NCBI GenBank assembly: GCA_040004035.1
Contig: JAMPLN010000016.1
Reading direction: 5' to 3' (one strand)
Length of the DNA stretch: 64,000 bases
Source: Microcoleus vaginatus_C
GTDB taxonomy: Bacteria; Cyanobacteriota; Cyanobacteriia; Cyanobacteriales; Microcoleaceae
Shown: positions 1-8,515 of the stretch, in pieces
How positions within the stretch are numbered: position 1 is the stretch's first letter
How the letters are laid out: every line of letters starts with the position of its first letter
Notes under the pieces: generated by a model
Database searches by the model: none
What the model saw: the letters and a program-made list of their open reading frames with translations, nothing else
Told to the model about the DNA's origin: nothing
Program-made: the position numbers and the translations under genes

Positions 1-29
1 GGTGCGCTGATGAGGAAACTGGTGCATTT

Positions 30-59
30 GGCTTTTGGGATTTTAAAATCCCAAAAGCC
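30..59. terminator. Perfect 30-bp palindrome downstream of lysS
   Basis: Two 15-base arms (GGCTTTTGGGATTTT and its exact complement) meet without a loop. It lies just beyond the 3' end of lysS. As RNA it would form a long hairpin, but no clear U-run follows on the minus strand. It could be a transcription end or an interspersed palindromic repeat. Confidence 0.45.
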
Positions 60-119
60 TTTCGACCCAAATTATTTACTCGCGACCCCTTGACAGTTCA
101 AGACAGTATCTACAATATT

Positions 120-1676
120 TTACGAATCTTTGATCGGCCGCATTGTCGGGAACATCACCGCATCGCGGATGCTTTGAGTATTAGTTAAAAGCATCACCAA
201 TCTGTCTACGCCGATGCCCATTCCCGCACAGTTAGGCATTCCCAAAGATAGCGCTTGAATAAAGTCTTCATCCATTGGATGCGCTTCGTCATCGCCGGCA
301 TTTTTCTGTGCTAACTGTTCCTCAAACCGCTTTCTTTGCTCTTTCGGATCGTTCAATTCTGAAAATCCGTTCGAGTATTCTGTACCGTTGATAAACAGCT
401 CGAAACGTTCTACAAATCCCGGCTTGCTGCGATGTCCTTTTGCTAAGGGACTGACTTCAACAGGGTAGTCGATGATGAATGTAGGTTGAATTAGTTTAGG
501 AACAACTAATTTGTCAAAAACTGCATAGAGGACGTAGCCTAAACTCTGTTGTTCTAACTTAGACAGGTGCAATTCTAGTTTGCTTGCAGAGGATATCGCA
601 CTTTCCAAGTCCAAACTGTCAAAATCCAGCCCACACTCGTCTCTGACAGCTTCTACCATCGTTTTCACTTGCCAGTGTTTGCCGCTGAAACCGGGATACT
701 TTTCGCTGTAGTCGAACTTGCGTTCTAAACTAATCGTTTCCCCCTGGTTTTCAATTTCCTTGACATCCCCAAATACCGCCGCCGCTGCGAAACATATCAC
801 GTCTTCGACAACTGTTAAAATGTCGAAAACATCAGCATAAGCTTGGTAAACTTCTAAAGAGGTAAACTCTGGATTGTGGGTGCTGTCAATTCCCTCATTT
901 CTAAATGCTTTCCCTAGTTCAAATACTCGCTCGAAACCCCCACAAATTGCTCTTTTTAAGAATAATTCTGGAGCCACTCGCAAATACAAATCTACCTCTA
1001 AAGCATTGTGGTGAGTGATGAATGGCTTAGCAGCAGCACCGCCGTAAATAGCTTGCAGTGTCGGCGTTTCTATTTCGTAAAAATTGGCTTGCCACAGATA
1101 GGAACGGATGCTTTGGACGATGCGGCTGCGAAGCATAAAACGGTTGAGCGCATCTTGGTTGCTTGCCAAATCCATTTCGCGGTGACGGCGGCAAACTTCG
1201 GGGTCGTTAATTCCATAATAAGAATCGGGAAATTGAATGGTAGCTTTTGATAAAAGCTTTAATTCCCTGACTAAAATAGAAAGTTCTCCCCTGGGGGTGC
1301 GGCAGCCGATACCTTCGACGCCGACAAAATCGCCGACATCGAGCAATTTTTTAATTTGTTCAAAGCTCAAACCAACTTCGCCGGTGACGATTGCTTTCTC
1401 GATTTTGAGTTGAATTTTGTCTGTGGCGTCTTTTAAATCGATGAAACCAATTTTGCCGCTGTCTCGCTTGGAAGTGATGCGGCCGGCTAATCGCAGGGAA
1501 ATTTCTTCGGGGTCACTTTGTCCGTTTTCGAGTTCTTTTCCCGGCTGACTAAATATTTCGCGAACTTGCTTGGCTGTGTGCGATCGCGCGTAGGATTCAC
1601 TGGGATACGGTTCTATGCCTTGCGATCGCAGTTCGTCTACTTTTTGACTGCGGACTTCGGCTTCACTCAGAGTCAT
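120..1676 (-). CDS. lysS: Lysyl-tRNA synthetase, class II
   Basis: Charges tRNA-Lys with lysine using ATP in the cytoplasm. The 518-residue length is normal for bacterial LysRS. The N-terminal third (about residues 55-150) is the OB-fold anticodon-binding domain, with LRLAGRITSKR at its start. The class II catalytic core follows. Motif 2 is visible as FRNEGIDSTHNPEFT, where the Arg and Glu contact ATP and substrate. Motif 3 is GMGIGVDRLVML near the C terminus. The ATG start gives the usual short helical leader before the GIEPYP segment. The gene stands alone, divergent from transketolase, and ends next to a long palindrome. No key residue appears missing. Identification is firm. Confidence 0.97.
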   Translation of the reverse strand: MTLSEAEVRSQKVDELRSQGIEPYPSESYARSHTAKQVREIFSQPGKELENGQSDPEEISLRLAGRITSKRDSGKIGFIDLKDATDKIQLKIEKAIVTGEVGLSFEQIKKLLDVGDFVGVEGIGCRTPRGELSILVRELKLLSKATIQFPDSYYGINDPEVCRRHREMDLASNQDALNRFMLRSRIVQSIRSYLWQANFYEIETPTLQAIYGGAAAKPFITHHNALEVDLYLRVAPELFLKRAICGGFERVFELGKAFRNEGIDSTHNPEFTSLEVYQAYADVFDILTVVEDVICFAAAAVFGDVKEIENQGETISLERKFDYSEKYPGFSGKHWQVKTMVEAVRDECGLDFDSLDLESAISSASKLELHLSKLEQQSLGYVLYAVFDKLVVPKLIQPTFIIDYPVEVSPLAKGHRSKPGFVERFELFINGTEYSNGFSELNDPKEQRKRFEEQLAQKNAGDDEAHPMDEDFIQALSLGMPNCAGMGIGVDRLVMLLTNTQSIRDAVMFPTMRPIKDS

Positions 1677-2158
1677 TAGTTATTGCCTGATTAAAATTAC
1701 AAATATCTGACATCTTGCACTATTCTGGCGATCGTGCGATCGGGCGTTGCTTTGAGCAACGCCCCACCATAAAATTCACTCTTTGTGGAACAGGCATCTT
1801 GCCTGTGCGTGACAAAGCTGCAAGATGTCAGAAACACCAAACTCTATCATAACAGGGTGGTTTTGAGAGCCAATTTGCCAAATAATTAAGTTACACCCTC
1901 TCGTAGCTCGATCGCACAGATCCGCACTCGCCCCAGAAATATCTCCGATAAAAATTTGCGATCGACTGCACAAAGCGACCGAAACATTAAAAAATTAAGT
2001 TGTCTGTCGATCGCAACAGGTGAGATGATATGTAGTGCAGCCTCACGGCAGTTCCACAGAAACTGAACAGCAGAAAGGCGAGCGATCGAACTCGGCTCAT
2101 CGCACCTCTGTCAGAATCGACCACACACACTCTCTCTTAACATATAAAAACCAGAATT
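1677..2158. other. Divergent lysS/tkt intergenic region with hairpin repeats
   Basis: A 482-base spacer that must hold both promoters. Visible elements are a hairpin with a 10-base stem (GGGCGTTGCT/AGCAACGCCC, 1742-1764) and a copy of the interspersed motif GGAACAGGCATCTTGCCTGT (about 1788-1807), which recurs near 57.2 kb. A 65-codon minus-strand frame here spans that repeat and is unlikely to be a gene. I saw no convincing -35/-10 pair. Confidence 0.5.
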
Positions 2159-4174
2159 ATGGCTGTTGCAACCCAATCACTCGAAGAACTCTGCATCAAC
2201 TCTATCCGCTTTTTGGCCATCGATGCGGTAGAAAAAGCAAAATCAGGACACCCGGGACTGCCGATGGGCGCTGCCCCTATGGCCTTCGTGCTGTGGGATC
2301 GGTTCATGCGGTTCAACCCCAAAAACCCCAAGTGGTTTAATCGCGATCGCTTCGTCCTCTCCGCCGGCCACGGCTGTATGCTACAGTACGCCCTCATGTA
2401 CTTGACCGGCTACGATAGCGTCACCCTCGACGACATCAAACAATTTCGCCAGTGGGAGTCCAAAACCCCCGGACACCCCGAAAACTTCATGACAGAAGGC
2501 GTAGAAGTTACCACTGGCCCCCTGGGACAAGGAATTGCTAATGCCGTCGGTTTGGCAATGGCAGAAGCTCACCTCGCTGCTAAGTTTAACAAGCCCGACC
2601 ACAAAATTGTTGACCACTACACCTATGTGATCATGGGTGACGGCTGCCACATGGAAGGCATTTCTGGCGAAGCTTGTTCTTTGGCCGGACACCTCGGACT
2701 CGGCAAATTAATTGCCTTGTACGATGACAATCACATTTCTATTGAAGGCGACACAAGCTTGGCCTTTACTGAAGATGTCGGCAAGCGTTTTGAAGCTTAC
2801 AATTGGCACGTTATTACAGTAGACAATACCGCTCTAGACGAAGATACTAACCTAGAAGCAGTTCACAAAGCTATTGAAGAAGCCAAAAAAGTCACGGACA
2901 AACCGTCCATGATTAAAGTCCGCACCATCATTGGTTACGGTTCTCCTAACAAGCGCAATTCTTACAGTTCTCACGGTGCTGCTTTGGGTACCGATGAAGT
3001 GAAAGCAACTCGCGATTTCTTGAAGTGGGAACACGCACCGTTTGAGATTCCTGATGATGCTTTGTCACACTTCCGCAAAGCAGTCGATCGCGGTGCTCAA
3101 GCTGAGCAAGAATGGCAGAAAGCTTTTGATGCTTATAAAGCAGCATATCCAGCAGAAGCTGCAGAATACGAGCGCACGGTTGCCGGCAAACTTCCCGAAG
3201 GTTGGGATAAAGTTTTGCCGACATACAAGCCGGAAGATAAGGCAGATTCGACTCGGAATCATTCTGGAAAATGTTTGAATGCTTTGGCAGGTGTGCTACC
3301 TGAATTGATCGGCGGTTCCGCTGACTTGGCATCTTCTAACATGACTTTGCTCAAGGGTGAAAAAGACTTCCAAAAAGGTCAGTACGAAGGACGTAACCTG
3401 CGGTTTGGTGTGCGGGAACACGGCATGGGTGCGATCGCCAACGGTATGCTTCTGCACGGCGGTTTAATTCCTTACTGCGCTACTTTCTTGGTATTTGCTG
3501 ACTATATGCGGGGCGCAATTCGCCTCTCTGCACTCTCGGAAGCTGGAGTTATTTATGTAATGACTCACGACTCCGTAGCCTTGGGCGAAGATGGCCCGAC
3601 TCACCAACCAGTTGAAACTTTAGCTTCTCTGCGAGTAATTCCCGATTTGTTGGTAATGCGCCCTGCGGATGGTAATGAAACATCCGGCGCTTACAAAGTG
3701 GCCGTTGAAAGCCGCACTCGCCCAACTTTAATGGCTTTGTCGCGCCAAAATCTGCCTAACTTGGCTGGAAGTTCGATCGAAGGAACCGCAAAAGGCGCTT
3801 ACATTTTGTCTGACGACGGCGGCACCCCCGACATCATTTTAATCGGCACCGGCGGCGAAACATACCTCTGCGTTGATGCCGCTGAAAAATTGCGCGCCGC
3901 AGGCAATAAAGTGCGCGTAGTTTCGATGCCTTGCTGGGAATTGTTTGACTTACAAGATGCCGCTTACCGCGAATCTGTACTGCCGAAAGCTGTTACTAAG
4001 CGGTTGGCCGTTGAAGCAGCTTGTAGCTTCGGCTGGGGACGTTATTTGGGTTCCGAAGGCGACAGCCTCAGCATCGACACATTCGGCGCTTCTGCACCGG
4101 GCCCAGTTGCTTTAGAAAAGTTTGGCTACACCGTTGATAATGTGGTAGCTAAGGCTCAGGCGCTGTTGGGTTAA
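2159..4174 (+). CDS. tkt: Transketolase
   Basis: Thiamine-diphosphate enzyme that moves two-carbon ketol units between sugar phosphates in the Calvin cycle and pentose phosphate pathway. The 671 residues match the family. The N-terminal domain has the substrate loop KSGHPGLPMG and the ThDP/Mg motif beginning MGDGCHMEG and closing at the Asn of YDDNH about 30 residues on. The central pyrimidine-binding domain carries RFGVREHGM with the catalytic Glu, then the phosphate-binding HDSVALGEDGPTHQPVE. The C-terminal domain has PCWELFD. The ATG start fits the conserved N terminus. A terminator-like hairpin follows the stop directly, so the gene is probably monocistronic. Confidence 0.97.
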   Translation: MAVATQSLEELCINSIRFLAIDAVEKAKSGHPGLPMGAAPMAFVLWDRFMRFNPKNPKWFNRDRFVLSAGHGCMLQYALMYLTGYDSVTLDDIKQFRQWESKTPGHPENFMTEGVEVTTGPLGQGIANAVGLAMAEAHLAAKFNKPDHKIVDHYTYVIMGDGCHMEGISGEACSLAGHLGLGKLIALYDDNHISIEGDTSLAFTEDVGKRFEAYNWHVITVDNTALDEDTNLEAVHKAIEEAKKVTDKPSMIKVRTIIGYGSPNKRNSYSSHGAALGTDEVKATRDFLKWEHAPFEIPDDALSHFRKAVDRGAQAEQEWQKAFDAYKAAYPAEAAEYERTVAGKLPEGWDKVLPTYKPEDKADSTRNHSGKCLNALAGVLPELIGGSADLASSNMTLLKGEKDFQKGQYEGRNLRFGVREHGMGAIANGMLLHGGLIPYCATFLVFADYMRGAIRLSALSEAGVIYVMTHDSVALGEDGPTHQPVETLASLRVIPDLLVMRPADGNETSGAYKVAVESRTRPTLMALSRQNLPNLAGSSIEGTAKGAYILSDDGGTPDIILIGTGGETYLCVDAAEKLRAAGNKVRVVSMPCWELFDLQDAAYRESVLPKAVTKRLAVEAACSFGWGRYLGSEGDSLSIDTFGASAPGPVALEKFGYTVDNVVAKAQALLG

Positions 4175-4195
4175 TAGCAGCAGCATAATTTTTGG

Positions 4196-4226
4196 TGGGG
4201 CGGGCTTTGAGCTCGCCCCATTTTTT
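4196..4226 (+). terminator. Rho-independent terminator of tkt
   Basis: Stem TGGGGCGGGC / GCTCGCCCCA with one G-U pair and a TTTGA loop, followed directly by six Ts. It begins 21 bases after the tkt stop, a textbook intrinsic terminator. Confidence 0.85.
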
Positions 4227-4669
4227 ATAGAAGAAGGAAGAAGTTCGGCAAGGGATTCTGTAACGGATGTAACAGATGTAACAGATGGATGGAAGAAGGC
4301 TTTAGTTATCTAGGAGAGAAGGCTTTAGTTATCTAGAAGATAAGGAAGAAGGAAGGAAAAGCTAAAATCTAAAATCTCTAATCGGAATATTGGGTTTCAC
4401 TTCGTTCTACCCAACCTAGAGCTCGCTACAGCTTGCGAATCATTGAGAATTGCTATATTAAGAGTTACGGAAGAAAAACCAGTTTCTACGACAATATTCG
4501 GTTTGGCAACAAGGCATCTAACCAGAAACCGGGTTTTTAGCCTCCGGTACGTTCAAGACTGTATCTTCCAAAAATTTGAGATAGGTTATAAGTCATTGGG
4601 TTAAATTACCAATTACCAATTCCCGCTTACCAATTACCAATTACCAATTCTCGATTACCCATTCCATTT
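4227..4669. repeat. Intergenic spacer rich in short repeats
   Basis: No gene is visible. Contents are TAACAGATG-type direct repeats (about 4260-4288), two copies of AAGGCTTTAGTTATCTAG, an inverted repeat with arms near 4474-4487 (AAAAACCAGTTTCT) and 4524-4538 (AGAAACCGGGTTTTT), and an array of TTACCAA heptamers (about 4604-4665) running almost to the next start codon. Confidence 0.7.
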
Positions 4670-7471
4670 ATGATGATTTGGAAATTTTTAAATCACCTGT
4701 TATTTACCGGGAATTATATTCCTCAAGGCTACTGTTACCTTTGGCAGCGAGAGCTAGTCGCACTCCACATAGTCTCAGATTCTATCATTGCCCTGGCTTA
4801 CTATTCAATACCCCTCTCGTTAATTTATTATTTTATATTTCAGCGAAAAGACTTGCCCTTTCGCAATATCTTTTGGCTGTTTGCAGCCTTTATTATCTCC
4901 GGCGGCACTACTCATATAATGGAAGTTTGGACGCTTTGGCATCCTGTTTATTGGGTTTCTGGCACTCTGAAAATTATTACCGCTGCGATTTCTGCTTACA
5001 CCGCTTTTGCATTAATTCCTTTCGTTCCCCAAGCATTAACTCTGCTGAGTCCCACTCAATTAGGGATGATCGATTCAATACTGCAAAAAGAAATAATTGA
5101 ACGCCGAGAAACGGAAGCTCGCTATCAAACTTTAACGGAAGCTTCGCCGGTAGGAATATTTTATGCAGATGCTGAAGGAGACTGCTTGTATGTCAACGAG
5201 CGCTGGTGTCAAATTTCGGGAATAACCTGTGATGAAGCTTTGGGGAAAGGGTGGTTGCAAGGCATTCATCCAGACGACCGCGATCGGGTTTTTTCTGAAT
5301 GGTATAGCGCCGCGCAGGAGAAATTACCGTTTAAATCTGAGTACCGCTTTCAAGGCATTAATCACACTCAAATCAGTTGGGTATTCGGTCAATCTGTCGG
5401 TCAAATCGGAGAAAATGGGGAGGTTAAAAGTTATGTGTGTACTATTACTGATATTACAGAACGCAAGCAGGTAGAAGAGGAAAATCGACGGCTAAATGAA
5501 ACTCTGGAGCATCGAGTTGCTGAGCGCACTGCTCAAATCGAAATTTCTAACCAACAATTGCAAAAAGAAATAGCTTACCGGGAAAAAATTGCGCTGACTT
5601 TGTTGGAATTGACGCAACTGCAAAATGCAATTCTTAATAGCGCTAACTACACAATTATTTCTACAGATCCCGACGGTACAATTAAAACATTTAATCGGGC
5701 GGCAGAACAACTTTTAGGTTATTCGCTAGAAGAAGTAGTGGGGAAAGTCACGCTAGCAATAATTCACGATCCTCTGGAGGTCGCTCAAAGAGCTGAAGTT
5801 CTTTCTCAAGAATTGGGAGTGAAAATAGAGCCGGGAATTCAAGTATTTTTTGCCTTGCCGTGCCGGGAAATCGCTGACGAAAATGAATGGACTTACATTC
5901 GCAAAGATGGTTCGCGGTTTCCAGTACTGCTGTCGGTGACTGCCTTATTTGATAGTAACGGAAATATTAACGGTTTTTTGGGTATCGGTCAGGATATTAG
6001 CGATCGCAAACAAGCTGAAAAAGAGCTGCGTGACCTAACCAGTGCCATGCAAAATGCGGTGGAAGGCATTTCACGGCTGGATATTGAGGGGCGCTACGTG
6101 AAGGTTAACCGAGCTTACGCTCATAAATGCGGTTACGAACCGGAACAAATGCTTGGCATGGAATGGCAGCTCACCGTACATCCGGGCGATGTTGAGATGA
6201 TGCTCTCAGCTTATCAGGAAATGCTAATTTCTGGCAAAGTAGAAGTTGAAGCTAGAGGAGTCCGAAAAAATCGCTCGTTTTTTTATAAGCAATTAACGAT
6301 GGTAAAAGCTTGCGACGCACAAGGGATTTTTAACGGTCATCACTGTTTTATGAAAGATATCACTGAGCGGAAACTAACTGAAACAGCTTTGCAGGAAAGC
6401 GAATTCAAGTACAGGCAAATAGTTGAATTAGCAGAAGAAGGTATTTGGGTAATTGACAGAAATAGCCTCACGACTTACGTGAACCACGCAATGGCGCGAA
6501 TGCTCGGCTATAGTGAATTAGAAATGTTCGGGCGGTCGATTTTTGATTTTATGGACGAACGGGAAAAACCACAAGCTATTGAAAATGTCGAGCGGCGCAA
6601 GCAAGGTATTGGTGAACAACACGAATTTAAATTCAAAAGCAAGGACGGCAAAGATATTTGGACTGATATGTCTACCAGTCCAGTCATGGACTCCCAGGGT
6701 AATCTGCTGTCTTGTTGCGCCTTGGTTTACAACATTACAAGCCGCAAAGAAGCAGAGCAGCAAATGCTGCAACTGACAGAAGATTTGAAGCGTTCCAACG
6801 AGGAATTAGAACAATTTGCTTATGTGGCTTCCCACGATTTGCAAGAACCGCTCCGAGCCGTTACCAGTTACACTCAATTGCTGGCCCAGCGCTATCAAGG
6901 AAATTTGGACGATCGCGCAGATAAGTATATTAATTATATTGTCGATGGCGCCACTCGAATGCAGCAGTTAATTAACGATTTGTTGGCGTATTCGCGCCTG
7001 GGAACGAGGGGTCAGGAGTTTGAGCCGGCGGACTGCAACGCTGCTGTGCAGCAAAGTTTGTGTAATTTGCAAATTGCGATCGCCGAAACAAAAGCTGTAA
7101 TCACCTGCGACGCGATGCCAACCGTGATGGCGGATGAATTTCAACTGGTGCAATTATTCCAAAATTTGCTCGCCAACAGCATCAAATTTTGTCGCCAAGA
7201 TATCCCGTTGATTCATATCGCTGCCCGCAGGCAAGAGAGCGAATGGGTGTTCAGTGTCCGCGATAACGGCATTGGCATCGATCCGCAGTATGCCGATCGC
7301 ATTTTTATCATTTTTGCGCGCCTGCACTCCCGCCGCCAATATTCCGGTACTGGTATAGGTTTGGCGATGTGCAAGCGCATTGTTGAACGCCACGGCGGTC
7401 GCATCTGGGTGGAATCTCAAGAGGGAAAAGGAGCGACTTTTTACTTCACTATTCCTATAATTAGTACCTGA
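4670..7471 (+). CDS. Ethylene-receptor-like membrane PAS histidine kinase
   Basis: A 933-residue sensor kinase. Residues 25-120 hold three membrane helices that match the ethylene-binding domain of plant ETR1 and cyanobacterial Etr proteins: HIVSDSIIALAYYSIP with the conserved Asp (37), then GGTTHIMEVWTLWHP with the copper-ligand His (82). The cysteine four residues before that His, the other copper ligand, is Gly here (78). Four PAS domains follow (about 150-265, 310-450, 455-570, 578-700). The HisKA H-box is YVASHDLQEPL (His722), and an HATPase_c domain with DNGIGID and GTGIGLAMCK ends the protein. This kinase core is the type that pairs with Rcp1-like regulators, and one starts 48 bases downstream. 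The kinase call is firm; the ligand is unknown, and classical Cu/ethylene binding is doubtful. Confidence 0.9.
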   Translation: MMIWKFLNHLLFTGNYIPQGYCYLWQRELVALHIVSDSIIALAYYSIPLSLIYYFIFQRKDLPFRNIFWLFAAFIISGGTTHIMEVWTLWHPVYWVSGTLKIITAAISAYTAFALIPFVPQALTLLSPTQLGMIDSILQKEIIERRETEARYQTLTEASPVGIFYADAEGDCLYVNERWCQISGITCDEALGKGWLQGIHPDDRDRVFSEWYSAAQEKLPFKSEYRFQGINHTQISWVFGQSVGQIGENGEVKSYVCTITDITERKQVEEENRRLNETLEHRVAERTAQIEISNQQLQKEIAYREKIALTLLELTQLQNAILNSANYTIISTDPDGTIKTFNRAAEQLLGYSLEEVVGKVTLAIIHDPLEVAQRAEVLSQELGVKIEPGIQVFFALPCREIADENEWTYIRKDGSRFPVLLSVTALFDSNGNINGFLGIGQDISDRKQAEKELRDLTSAMQNAVEGISRLDIEGRYVKVNRAYAHKCGYEPEQMLGMEWQLTVHPGDVEMMLSAYQEMLISGKVEVEARGVRKNRSFFYKQLTMVKACDAQGIFNGHHCFMKDITERKLTETALQESEFKYRQIVELAEEGIWVIDRNSLTTYVNHAMARMLGYSELEMFGRSIFDFMDEREKPQAIENVERRKQGIGEQHEFKFKSKDGKDIWTDMSTSPVMDSQGNLLSCCALVYNITSRKEAEQQMLQLTEDLKRSNEELEQFAYVASHDLQEPLRAVTSYTQLLAQRYQGNLDDRADKYINYIVDGATRMQQLINDLLAYSRLGTRGQEFEPADCNAAVQQSLCNLQIAIAETKAVITCDAMPTVMADEFQLVQLFQNLLANSIKFCRQDIPLIHIAARRQESEWVFSVRDNGIGIDPQYADRIFIIFARLHSRRQYSGTGIGLAMCKRIVERHGGRIWVESQEGKGATFYFTIPIIST

Positions 7472-7519
7472 AGCCTCAAAATTCAATTTTGTTTTTATAC
7501 TTTAAAGGATACGCCGATT

Positions 7520-7966
7520 ATGAGCGATCGAAGCACTGTTAGACCTATAGAGATTCTGCTGATTGAGGATTCTCCCAGCGATGCCGATTTGGCAATAGAA
7601 GTCCTCAGTCAGGGTAAAATATTGAATAACTTGCATTTTGTGGAGGATGGAGTCGAAGCAATCAAGTTTTTGCGCCGAAAAGAACCCTATCTCAGGGTAC
7701 CTCGTCCCGATTTGATTTTGCTCGATTTGCATCTGCCAAAAAAAAGCGGTATTGAAGTGCTAGAAGAAATTAAAACTGACCCAAAGTTAAAATTAATTCC
7801 TGTAGTGATTCTCAGCACTTCAGCAGCTCCCGAAGATATTTTTAAGTCCTACTCGCTCCACGCCAACTGTTACATAACCAAGCCAGTAGACTTCGTAGAA
7901 TTTACTAAAGTAGTCAGGTTAATTGAGGAATTCTGGCTGGCAGTCGTCAAACTTCCTCTAAATTAA
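7520..7966 (+). CDS. Rcp1-like single-domain response regulator
   Basis: A 148-residue CheY-fold receiver of the Rcp1 subfamily, which takes phosphate from phytochrome-type kinases. The acidic pocket is LIEDSPSDAD, the phosphoacceptor is Asp69 in LILLDLHLPKKSG, and the switch residues are LST (Ser/Thr) and Lys121 in ITKPVD. There is no output domain, so it probably acts by protein contact or as a relay. It lies 48 bases after the ethylene-receptor-like kinase on the same strand and is the obvious partner by operon logic. A decayed paralogue follows directly. Partner assignment is inference. Confidence 0.93.
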   Translation: MSDRSTVRPIEILLIEDSPSDADLAIEVLSQGKILNNLHFVEDGVEAIKFLRRKEPYLRVPRPDLILLDLHLPKKSGIEVLEEIKTDPKLKLIPVVILSTSAAPEDIFKSYSLHANCYITKPVDFVEFTKVVRLIEEFWLAVVKLPLN

Positions 7967-8011
7967 ACGAACAGATGCTTTGCTTATGAACGCTATAAAA
8001 GTTTTCAACCT

Positions 8012-8424
8012 ATGGAAATTCGGCTGGTGGATGATACGCTTAGCGATGCTGAATGGACTTTATAAAAGCTGGCGACAAGCCAATCTTTAACACTTTGCAA
8101 ATAGTATAAAATATGGTACAAGCAATAAATTTATTGAAGAAAGCCGGCTTTTCTGTTCGCCTTCTCGGTCTAATTTAATTCTGCTTAAGTTGATTTTGCC
8201 TAAAAAAATGGTGGTAAATATTGATATAAATTAACTCAGTCGTCAAGTTAAAAATGATTCCGGTGGTAATTATGACAACCTCAGCAGCCGATGAAGAGAT
8301 GGTCAAGTTTTATGCCCTGTCAGCCCGGTGCTACATTGCTAAGCTTATCGATTTTAGTCAAGTCGCTAAGCTGGTGAGATCGATTAAGGATTGGTGGCTG
8401 GTGGTGGTGATAGTTCCCAAATAA
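8012..8424 (+). pseudogene. Decayed Rcp1-like response regulator
   Basis: Translation in shifting frames gives a broken copy of the preceding receiver. It opens with MEIRLVDDTLSDAEW, hits stops, then shows LILLKLILPKKMVV, where the phosphoacceptor Asp has become Lys. After a stop and frameshift it continues as IPVVIMTTSAADEEMVKFYA and SARCYIAKLIDFSQVAKLV to a stop. These blocks line up with ILLIEDSPSDAD, LILLDLHLPKKSG and IPVVILSTSAAPED of the intact neighbour, including its C-terminal aromatic tail. With internal stops and lost catalytic residues it cannot be functional. It looks like a tandem duplicate that decayed in place. Confidence 0.85.
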
Positions 8425-8515
8425 TAATTTTCAAGTTGAAAATGGTATGGGAAAGCGGAAAAGTTTAACCTAAGATTGGTAGAGTAAAATTTTTACAGTC
8501 AAAAACGTCTAAGCT

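Noticed and set aside
1776..1973. 65-codon minus-strand frame between lysS and tkt
   Set aside because: Its 3' part is an interspersed hairpin repeat and no protein motif is visible.
4604..4665. Heptamer arrays considered as CRISPR repeats
   Set aside because: Units of 7 bases with no spacers; no cas genes in the window.
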